Shown here: one piece after another, positions 49,868-59,336 of the stretch | Layout of the letters: the number at the start of each line of letters is the position of its first letter | Position numbering within the stretch: the stretch's first letter is position 1 | Source of the DNA: Celoporthe dispersa | Taxonomy: Eukaryota > Ascomycota > Sordariomycetes > Diaporthales > Cryphonectriaceae | Length of the DNA stretch: 64,000 nt | Assembly (NCBI GenBank): GCA_016584495.1 | Contig: WAID01000009.1 | Coordinates: 124,001 to 188,000, forward strand | Reading direction: 5' to 3' | Translations under genes and position numbers: made by a program | The notes under the pieces: model-generated | What the model was told of the DNA's origin: nothing | The model's input: only the letters and a program-made list of their open reading frames with translations | The model's database searches: none

Positions 49868-52527
49868 ATGCCCTCTGATGGGTCACTGAACCCAGAGTCG
49901 GAGGAGTTTCCCCAGCTCCGTCCAGCCTTCTGGATCGGCCAGCACGACTCGTCCAGGGTCGACGCTCTTACTGATGGCCATTATGATCAGATCCTCAATT
50001 CTGGGGTGAGTCTGGATGAACCTCTCTTCTTTGCCCTTCTTGCCCCTCTTGCCTTCTCTAGCTGACCACTCCTGGCTGACGCTGCCTTGGTCCTCCTCCT
50101 TCAGTTCGGGTTTGCCACTGCGCCCATCACCAATGAGCATTTCCACCAGCGGGCCAAGGACCTCTACAGGGCTCACCTGAGCGAGCTGGAGGCATCAGGG
50201 CTCTCTGCCAAGGACAAGACCAACCCGTCTCTCCCAGGCCCCGTCCTGCCCACGCTCACCGACAAGGACAGCAGCCTGGGCCCGTGTCCCTACATCGGCA
50301 ATGTGCTGGCGTATTCCAGCCCGTGGATCGACCTTGGCTCCTCCGACCCTGTCGTCGCAAGCATCTCTCGTCAGGCCCTGAACCTGGAGGTGGCCTTCGC
50401 CAACTGGTGCGGTGTGCGGAGTATCATCGTTCCTGGTCCCAGGAGGGATGACGACGCGAGAGCCGTCGCCCAGTTCGCACGAGCGATCCAGGAGTCTTTT
50501 GACGTCGCCACCCGGGTGAACATCATCATCCACGTCCCCATGTACCGTGAGCCAGGTCTAGAGGAGAAGGCTGCGCTGCTGTCGACTGAGCTGCTCGGCC
50601 AGGAGGAGGTGGCGACCAAAGAAGCACAGGACGTGAAGGGCCAGCAGCAGCAGGAGGACGAGGTCGATCTTTTTGGTGCATGGGACACCTGGCACACGAT
50701 CCGGTCGGTCTGCAACTACGCGGCCAGGTTATTTGTCGGTAGGTACCCTCTAGTTCCCTCGAGACGAGGCATGGCATCCTCGACCTGCTCTTCATGGTAT
50801 CTGCATGCATGCTAAACCACCCCCAGCTCTCAGGATACCCAAAAGGCTCCCAGAGATGGAACTGCAGACACGCTGGTTTGCTGAGCCTCTCCACTACCTG
50901 ACCCTCGGGCCCAACACGTTCCAGCCCAACAAGACGGGCAACCCTTCCCTCTCACGTCACCACCAGGACCTGATCTCCACGTACATGCGCCTCAAGACCG
51001 CCCCCTGGTTCCTCCTCTGCGACGTAGGCCCGTCCAAGTCAGACCTGGACACCGCCGTCCTCACGGCAGAGACCCTCCAGTCCGACTTCCCCTCGCTTGC
51101 CGACGCCGCGCACAGCACGGCCCTGGCCAGGAGCCTCCCGGGTCTGTCTCCACACATCATGTACATGAGCCACCTCCAGCGGCAGCAGCAGCCCTACACG
51201 CGGCTGGAGACGGAGACCCTGACGAGCTTCCAGGACTGGCTGCAGTCGCCGCTCCAGCCGCTCTCGGACAATCTCGAGTCCGCCACGTACGAGATGTTCG
51301 AGGGCGACCCGGTCAAGTACGACCTCTACGAGCAGGCCATGTACGAGGCCATGAGCGAGTGGCAGGTCCTCGGCAAGCCCACCAGCAGCGCCGCCGCCTC
51401 CGACGAGCTGGTGGTCACCGTCGCCGGCGCAGGCCGCGGCCCGCTCGTGACCCGCGCCCTGCGCGCGAGCGAGAGGAGCGGCGTGCCGATCCAGCTCTGG
51501 GCGGTCGAGAAGAACCAGAACGCCTACGTCTACCTGCTGCGGCAGAATGCCACGGCGTGGGGCGGGCGCGTGCGTGTGGTCAAGACGGACATGCGCGACT
51601 GGGCGGGACCTGTCGAGGGCGGCGGCACGGGCAGGGTCGACATCCTGGTGACGGAGCTGCTGGGCTCGTTTGGCGACAACGAGCTGTCGCCCGAGTGCCT
51701 GGACGGCATCCAGCGGCACATCGCGCGCCCGCACGGCCTCTCGATCCCGGAGAGCTACACGGCGTGGCTCAGCCCCATCGCGACGCCGCGGATCCACGCG
51801 CACCTCCGCACGACGGTGCTGCCCGGCGACGCCAACGCCTTCGAGACGCCGTGGGTGGTGCGCCTGTACCAGATGGACCTCGTGGCGCAGCGCGTGCCCG
51901 GGCGGCCGCGGTTCCAGCGGGCGTGGGAGTTTGTGCACCCCGTCTGGGGCTCGCTGCAGGAGAAGTGGGAGGAGAAGGAGGCCCCCAGGCCCATGCCGCG
52001 GACCCTCGGGGGTGGCGCCATGAACAACTCGGGCGGCCTGAACGAGCACAATGCCAGGCACTGCCACCTGACCTTCTACTGCCGGCCGCGCGGGGCGATA
52101 CACGGGCTGGCCGGGTACTTCGAGTCGACGCTCTACACACCGCAGACGGGTGATGGCGGCAAGCCGCTGGTGGAGCTGAGCATCCTCCCGGACCAGATCG
52201 ACAAGAAGAGTAGGGACATGGTCTCCTGGTTCCCTATCTTCTTCCCGCTCAAGGTACGTGCCGCTTTCTCTTCTCCTTTTCCTCCCGTGATTTCTTCCTT
52301 TCCGTCCTAGATTTACTCATGCTGACTTGGGAGAGCCCGGCCAGCAACCCCTCTACTTCCCTCAGGACTCGGAGCTAGAGATCAGCATGTGGCGGCAGAC
52401 GGACGACACGCGCGTGTGGTACGAGTGGATGGTCGAGGCGTACGCGTGGGTAGGGGCCAAGACGAGAGTCAAGGTGGGCGCGTCCGAGATGCACAGCAGC
52501 AAGAAGGTGGCCTGCCTCATGCAGTAG
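49868..52527 (+). CDS. Protein arginine methyltransferase 5 (PRMT5/Skb1/Hsl7 family)
   Basis: This type II arginine methyltransferase makes symmetric dimethylarginine on Sm proteins, histones and other targets. Exons 49868-50005, 50105-50738, 50827-52253 and 52345-52527 give 793 residues with intact frame. An N-terminal TIM-barrel region (about residues 15-330) precedes the Rossmann and beta-barrel domains. Key elements are LQSPLQPLSDNLESATYEMF, whose Phe corresponds to the PRMT5-specific active-site Phe, the SAM-binding VAGAGRGPLVTRALRA, and the double-E loop TELLGSFGDNELSPECLDG with both catalytic Glu. The C-terminus has the barrel strands LEISMWRQTDDTRVWYEW. A Gln/Glu-rich insertion lies around residue 245-260. 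It is larger than the human enzyme (about 640 residues), mainly through internal insertions. It faces Prp43 head-to-head and SmF tail-to-tail, all RNP-related. Confidence 0.95.
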
Positions 52528-53048
52528 AGGGGGGTGGGATGGGTGCATGTCCAGCGTTGGGTGGGTAGGAACTGCCTGGGGTCTCTGGCTAAAGCTGAGA
52601 TCGTCTTTCTTTGAAAAGAGGCACTGGTTTTTAAATTATGGGCCGTACCTAGAAAATGATCCATATAGCTCTGACGTACCCCCTCCTCTGAGGTGTTCTT
52701 CCCGTCATCGATCGGCCATGTTACGCTTCGTCCGGCCCAACAGCATGGCTTGACCTTTTCCTCCGTAAAACGCCGGATCCTCGTGGTGAGATACCTCTCT
52801 CTCTCTCCCACTAGCCCACATGCCCAGCGAATCGTGCTTGTGCAGATGATGATGGCATCCCTCCCTGTGCGCGGCGCTGGATCCTTTCGTGACGTAGACC
52901 GTCACAGCCTGGGGGTTTTTTTTTCTTCTCTTCTTCTTTTCCTTCTCCCCCAGAACAATCTTCTACGCCCTCCTCTACCTCATCGTCGTGTCTAAACATC
53001 GCCCTCCCTCTCTCCCTTCGTAAACAGCGCGACACAAAATCATTATAA
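52528..53048. other. Convergent 3' region between PRMT5 and SmF
   Basis: This 521-bp segment carries the two 3' UTRs. It has a CT/T-rich block near 52915-52950 and AT-rich DNA just beside the SmF stop (ATTATAAT). No open frame is convincing. Confidence 0.55.
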
Positions 53049-53667
53049 TCAGCCCTCCATCTTGGCATCCCCGTTCTCCCCGTCCTGTCCCGCAGCTCGA
53101 ATCCAGAGCACGTTGTTGCACCTGATCAGCACCTGGCCCAGGGAGCCCGAGAAGTTGTTTTTTATGTACTCTTGGGCCTCGGCGAGCTGGATGTTCATGT
53201 AGCTGTCGATGGAGACACTGCGAAAGAGGGGGGCGATGGGGTGTTAGCCAGAGACAGATCCTTCTCCAGCGTAGCAAGGAGGGCAAGATGCTCACAGTCT
53301 GCCCTTGTACTCGGTCTCGTTCCACTTGAGGCGGACAAAGATCTCCTTGTTGACCCTGTGCGTAACGAATTGAACGTGTCAGTCAAAAAGAGGGCGAGGT
53401 TTCTGGCCCGGTCGGTCGGGGAACCGCATGTCATAATATGCGCAAGACCTAGGTGGGTTGTGCGAGCCGGAAAGGGACGGGATGGCATTCGAGGAGGAGA
53501 AGACGTACAGGTCCTGGAGGAACGGTCTCGGGTTGACGGGCATGAACTGTGTGAGAGAGTCTTCTTGTTAGCCAGCTGCTGCTGCTGTTCTGCTGTCCTT
53601 GTTCTTCTTCTTCTTCCCGCGCAGTGTTGATCAGGGCAGTGTGGGTTAATTGACGACTTACACTCAT
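53049..53667 (-). CDS. smF: Small nuclear ribonucleoprotein Sm F
   Basis: SmF is one of the seven Sm proteins forming the heteroheptameric ring around the Sm site of U1, U2, U4 and U5 snRNA. Four exons on the minus strand (53667-53662, 53546-53509, 53355-53296, 53217-53049) give 90 residues, the family length. The protein starts MSFMPVNPRPFLQDL, has the Sm1 motif in YKGRLVSIDSYMNIQL and the Sm2 motif in LGQVLIRCNNVLWI. The first exon holds only two codons (ATG AGT), and the gene has three introns for 273 coding bases, a dense arrangement typical of fungal Sm genes. The frame is too fragmented to be seen as one open frame, but all four splice junctions are in phase. A short acidic C-terminal tail follows Sm2. 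Confidence 0.95.
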
Positions 53668-54346
53668 GATGGATGTGGTTTGAGGGATTCCCGTGTCTGT
53701 TGTGGGAAAAGGGCAGGGTGGTGTACTGAGTTAGGAGGTTGTTGGTTTTGCGCCAGGAGGGTATCTTTGAGTGTGAGACGCGTTGAGGAAGCAGCAGCTC
53801 AGAACTACCAAAGGCGGCAGGCAGAAGACAGGGCAGGAACAGGGCAGGGCAGGAGCAAGCTCGGTGGGTTGAAATTTGGAGCAGGGGTACAGCGCTTGCA
53901 TGCGGCTCTTGGCGGTTAAGCCTGTAGCCATCCGGTTCACTAGTCCGCATTGGGGTTATGCTCCTCCTTCTGGGGCTTCACATGTGCTACTTCCACCCTT
54001 CAACCTTGACGCAGAGCATACCAAATTCAACTTCTTTTTTCTCTCTCTCTCTCTTCCCCTTCATCCTTGAGAACTTTTGATTTTTTTCCCCCATTATTTC
54101 CGGGAATCTGCACGTACAGGGTCTGCCAATTACTCGGGCTCCAAGCAGCTCGGCACAACATTGGCGCAAAGCCCTTCAAGCCGGTGTGTAAAGCATCCAA
54201 GGACAAGAGATACTATGCAGTACTGGCATCGTTCATTAAACATAGTATCATGACAACGTAATGGTATTACACAGATTATACAGAAATGACACCGGACACG
54301 CAGGAGGTGACCTGCTTCGTCCTCTTCAGGGCACAAACTCCGCCTC
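53668..54346. other. Intergenic region upstream of SmF and downstream of the 2EXR-like gene
   Basis: This 679-bp spacer carries the SmF promoter (CT-rich DNA near 54030-54065 on the plus strand) and the 3' end of the minus-strand F-box-like gene. No gene or RNA was recognised. Confidence 0.5.
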
Positions 54347-55393
54347 TTATTTCACCTCCTTCCCGTCCGTCTCCCACTCGCCATCCGCCCAGGGCTCCAT
54401 CCCAGGCCCATTAGGCAAGACGACCCTCAGCCCGGGCGTCGAGGGCCTGCTGTCGCCCAGCCACTCCGCCGTGATGACCTCCCTGCGGATGCTGCACACC
54501 TCGCCCGCCGTATGCCGGCACAGCTCAAACGGCGCGGCGCCGTCGACCTCCTTCTCCTCCGCGCCCAGGCCCTCGAACCTCGTCAGGAACCCCACAGGTA
54601 TGCACACCTTAAAGTTGTCCACATGCCGCACCCGCGCCAGCCCGCGCAGGTACATCTCCTCCACATACGCCTCCCCTCCCGGCACGCCCAGCGCCACATA
54701 CAGGTTCTGCAGGCCCGCGAACCCGCCGTCCGCCAGTGCGTCGCAGAGCGAAGGCCATGCCGACCGCAGGGTCGGCGTGTCGTACTCGGGGGCTGCCGTC
54801 CAGCCCTGGTCGTCCCATACCAGCTTGAGGGAGTGCACACGAGCGAGGTGGCGGGGGATACGGCGTTGATGAACTGGATCGTGCGGTGGATCCCGCGGAG
54901 GCGGAAGAAGGAGGTGCCGTAGAGGAGGGAGGCTGCCTCTTCGTAGCTGGGAGTTGTCTCGTGTGTAAGCACGTGCGTGTGTGTGCGCGCGCGCGTGACC
55001 GTGCATTGGTGAAGGAAAGGGGAGCTGAGGAGTGACACCGGGGGAGAGAGGGTTGCAAGCTTACATGAGCCTGTTCGTGAGGAGCAGCGACATGATATTG
55101 CCCTCAGGTCGCACCTCGTATGTCGGCTGCGGCTCTCGTTCGTCTGCTTCCTGGTCTTGCTGATGCTGCTGCTGCTGCTGCTGCTGCCGCCGCCGCCTTC
55201 TTCGCTGTGGAGGCGGCGTGGGGGGCGCCCTCAGCTTCGGAAACAGGGTAGGCACCGACATGCCCTCGTCGTCATCGTCCAGGCTGAAAAAGTTGCCGTT
55301 CTCGAACAGGATGTACTCGTAGATCTGCACGCGAATCTCTGTCGGGAGCTTGTCGAGGAGTGGGCACGTGCCCGACCCGACGGGCTCACTCAT
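54347..55393 (-). CDS. F-box-like/2EXR-type protein, one frame break
   Basis: Two exons (55393-55065 and 54946-54347) encode about 309 residues. The N-terminus has LLDKLPTEIRVQIYEYILFE, the leading helix shared by fungal F-box-like and 2EXR proteins, and the exon junction reads NRLIYEEAASLLYGTSFFRL, typical of the large Sordariomycete group of this type. Between them is a low-complexity stretch of consecutive Arg and Gln. The second half has SLKLVWDDQGW and EEMYLRGLARVRHVDNFKV, resembling irregular leucine-rich repeats. The frame breaks at a run of five G on the plus strand (54853-54857). Adding one base joins FINAVSP to RHLARVHSLKLVW and makes the length divisible by three. Such proteins may be substrate adaptors of SCF ubiquitin ligases, but function here is unknown. 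Confidence 0.75.
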
Positions 55394-57585
55394 GGCCGCC
55401 GGCGACAGTCTTCGAGAGGATTGTGTTGATGGTGGTGTCGTTGTTGTTGTTGTTGTTGTTATTGTTGTTGTTGTAGTCGCTGCTGCCGAAGAGGATGCGG
55501 CCGAGAGAGTCCCCGTCCGACGACCTTCTTCCGTCCGCCACAAGCCCAAACCCATCTCGGGAGGATTCGTGTGAATTGGTTTTGGTTAAAACAGAGCGAA
55601 AAAAAATTAATGTCTCACTTGTCATCTATTGTCGGAGCGATGTCGCAGCAATTATGCATTGTGGCCTGATTGATCTACAGAGCGTGGCCGGGGTGCTTCC
55701 CAAAAGGGCACAATAGGAAGCTATTCCGGGTGAGAGTGGCGCCTCCGTCGTTCTGCAGCCTGTGTGGAGGGAAATGGAGGAGTAGGAATGTGAAATCTGA
55801 GAAAGACGAGTCATCACCACCTAAAACCCAACAGCGAAAATTTCACGATGAAGGAATGGGCAAAAAAAAAAAGGGGGGGGAGGAGGAGGGGGAGGGGGAG
55901 AGGGGAAGAAGAGGGGGTGAATTTCTTGGAGGGTTTTGGACTTATTAGTTAAAGCACCTGCTGAAGCCTTTCTCTCTCTCTCCCTCGGTCGTCACATGCC
56001 ACATCGTTAAACGTCCAGTCAATGTTGCTGATCTGGTGTGCTCTTCATTTACTCCCCCCTCCTCTTTTTTTTTTTCTTTTCCTTCCCCCAGGCCCCTGAC
56101 GAAGTGCAGAGCAGGGATTGTCCCTTAACGGAACCCTTCCCTTCCAGGCCCTTCTGCAGGTGCCATCCCAAACTCGCGGGCTCGCCGGGCTGCGCTGTTC
56201 AGCTGTGCAGCTTGGCACGACGGCACGCGGGGGCCCTCTTTGTGCTGCTGCTGCCCAACTGGAGCCGCCGCCCTCTACCACGGCCAGGCCCCAAATACCA
56301 CCCTCCAGTTTGTTTATGTCCGGCGCCAAGTGGGTCAGCGGTTCTTCATGCAAGGCTGACCAGCCAGTTGTCTTTCTCGTGTTTATTTTCTGGTCCCCCT
56401 CTAGACCGTTCGATTTTCTTGAACTTTATGCCTTGTGTAATTGAGGCGGGTAAAGGGGCGGCCTCGCGTTTTGTTTTTTATCGCCCAGCACACTATGGAG
56501 ATAGCCCGGAATCAATCATGGAGGGGTCTGTTGTGGGATGATGAGAGGAGATATGTACTGATTCTTACCCATACAGATCCATCTCGTGGCTCAGAAAGGT
56601 CATTCTGTGGCACGAATTATTAAATGGCAGCTCGACACAAATAAGAATCCGATAAGGTTGTAATGATGATACCGAAGCTCCTATAGATACTCATAACTTC
56701 TCGGGAAACCGATCAAAGCTCTCGAAACACCTTTTTCTCATCTCAGTTTGTTTCCAAAAACTGATGTGTGCACACCAGACCTAAGCCTAGGGCTGGGCTG
56801 TGCAGCGTGTGACTACTTAGGTATTTAGGCGGTAAGTAGTAATGAAGAAGCACCATAACTTGATTCTGATTTTCTTAATTCTATGCTTGAGAAAAAAAAT
56901 ATAAGTTATCCACCGTCCGAGCTACACGCCCTGAAGTGTTGTGAGTTATCAATTGAGACGAGGTGTGTGCTTGACTAAGCAAGTATTCCTTCTTGCTATG
57001 CTGGAAATCTTTAAAATTGCTTATATAGTACAGCTTCATCCTGCTCTCGCCATGACACTAGTTGTTTGAAGGTCTAGGTCTCTCTGTAAACTGCTGACTT
57101 ATGGTAGAGCTAAGAATGAATCCACTTCGGAAATCGATAACAAGTCTCTAAAAATCTATATTGAGAATTATCGTAGCCATTATTAAACGCTTCCTGATGG
57201 GACTTGTATACAATGTCTGTGAGATGGCAATAACTGTATTGCTTATGGAATGCAATGTATACCAAGGAAAGACAACCTAAGCAGTATGTGAAAAATTATA
57301 AGTGTCAAAATGTGATCAAGGCGTACATGTTCTGGACCGATTACGGATTCAGCATTCGTTGATGAGGAGCATTCCCCTCTCGTTGACGCACACCCACGTG
57401 CAGGTGGTCCCGATCACATCATCTGTGACGAATTGACAACATTGCAGCTGCTGTAACACAACCAGCCATGTTCCAACGTCAGATAAATAGCAAATAATCC
57501 AGCGATTCTCAACCCCTCAGCACCGCTCATCTCAACTGCATACCTCCTATATCATCGCTCTGAGGAGGGACAAAAAATCACCGCC
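55394..57585. other. 2.2 kb spacer, AT-rich on the right
   Basis: The left part has a GTT-type repeat (55437-55475), A-runs and G-rich tracts (55860-55920). From about 56600 to 57550 the DNA is distinctly AT-rich, with no C/T-rich leader, and directly adjoins the monooxygenase gene. No coding frame was seen. Confidence 0.55.
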
Positions 57586-59336
57586 ATGGCAGAAGACAAG
57601 ACCCAGACCAGACACCGAAACGAAGACTCCGAAGTGCGCAATGGCAAAAAGCAGATTTTATTGAACGCATTCGATATGTCTACCATCGGACACTTGTCGC
57701 CAGGACAGTGGAAGGTAAGAGCTCGCATGCGACAAATAGCTCTGGATTTATTCAAGAAACCAGAGGAGCGGGCGGTATTGTCAGCTGACGCCACGCCATA
57801 GAATCCCAACGATAGATCAGCGACAAAACGAAACCTAGAGTACTGGATCGAGCTCGCCCAGCTCCTGGAGCGGGGCAACATCAATGCTCTCTTCCTAGCT
57901 GATACGTATGGCGGATACGATACCTACGAGGGCTCTCTTGACAACTGCATCAGGAGGGCTGCTCAGTGGCCCATGACAGACCCGACGATTGTGAGTCCAT
58001 GAAGCTAGACGTAATACTGTTTTCTCACCAGCAGTCCAGACGATGTCTGACGCAACAGGATAATAATTATGATAATAATTAGCCAATATCGGCGATGGCG
58101 GCAGTGACAAAGAACCTAGCCTTTGGTATCACGGCTTCGACATCCTTTGAGCCGCCGTTCCTGCTGGCCAAGCGCTTCTCGACCCTGGACCACTTTACTC
58201 GTGGCCGAATAGGCTGGAACATCGTGACGGGCTGGAAGAAGGCCGCGTTCAAGGCGATTGGGCTCGACAGTCCTATCGACCACGACGAGAGATATCGCCA
58301 GGCTGATGAATACCTGCGTGTTCTCTACAAGTATATAACACCGCACCACTATGCCCCTTTGATTTGGTTAACTGCTAAATACTGGCTGATGTCCATTGGC
58401 TAATAATTATTACTAAGGCTATGGGAAGGGTCGTGGGCCGACGACGCCATCAGCCCAGATGCTGAGAATGACAGCTACGCAGATCCAGACAAGATCAGGA
58501 CCATCCACCACCACGGGAAATACTACAACCTCGACACGAGACACATCGTCGACCCCTCGCCCCAGAGAACGCCTTTCCTCTTCCAGGCGGGAACATCCCC
58601 AGCGGGCTCATCCTTCGCCGCCACACACGCCGAGGCCATCTTCGTGAGCTCGCACTCGGCCTCGGTGCTGCGGCCCAAGGTCCAGAAGATCCGAGAACTC
58701 GCCGCCGAGAGAGGCCGAGACCCACAGTCGATCAAGTTCTTCGCGACCTTCACGCCCATCGTGGGCCGGACCGACGAGGAGGCGCACCAGAAGCACCAAG
58801 AACTGAAGAAATACGCATCCGTGGTCGGCTTGGTGCTCTTCAGCGGGTGGACGGGCATCGACATCTCCAAGATCCCGCTGGACCAGGAGATCACCGAGGC
58901 GGACTCGCTCGAGGCGCACAAAGTGCGGAGCCTGCTGGAGACGCTCACAACGCCGAGCGAGGAGGTGCCGCGGTGGACACCGCGGATCGTGGCGGAGAAG
59001 GCCTGTATCGGCGGGTTAGGGCCTGTGTCCATCGGGAGCCCGCAGACGGTGGCGGACGAGATGGAGGCGTGGATTCGGGAGGCGGATGTGGATGGGTTTA
59101 ATATTGGGTATGTGACCACCCCGGGCACGTTTGAGGACGTCGTGGACCTGTTGATCCCCGAGCTCAGGAGGCGAGGGCTGTATGCGGCTCCCGTTGAGGA
59201 ACAACCGCTCACTGCCCGGGAGAAGATTTATGGCAAGGGCCAGAGGGGGCTTCGAAGTGATCATACCGGAAGCAGGTACAAGTACGACGTGTACTCGGAA
59301 CAAGACTCGGGGGAAAGTTCAGGGGCTGTGGTATAG
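57586..59336 (+). CDS. FMN-dependent luciferase-like monooxygenase (NtaA/SnaA/DszA family)
   Basis: This enzyme class oxidises small organic substrates (nitrilotriacetate, sulfones, secondary metabolites) with O2 and reduced FMN provided by a separate flavin reductase. Exons 57586-57714, 57802-57990, 58083-58330 and 58418-59336 give 494 residues with intact frame. The TIM-barrel landmarks of the NtaA/SnaA/DszA group are ILLNAFDMSTIGHLSPGQWK, ALFLADTYGGYDTYEGS, AVTKNLAFGITASTSFEPPF, LAKRFSTLDHFTRGRIGWNI with VTGW, and FLFQAGTSPAGSSFAATHAE for the flavin phosphate region. The C-terminal part has DVDGFNIGYVTTPGTFEDVV. No reductase or transporter partner lies nearby, so a gene cluster is not supported. 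The family is common in bacteria and also widespread in fungi. Substrate is unknown. Confidence 0.93.

Noticed and set aside
51039..52103. 354-residue minus-strand frame inside PRMT5
   Set aside because: Arg/His/Ala-rich shadow of the methyltransferase catalytic domain; no domain and no start context.
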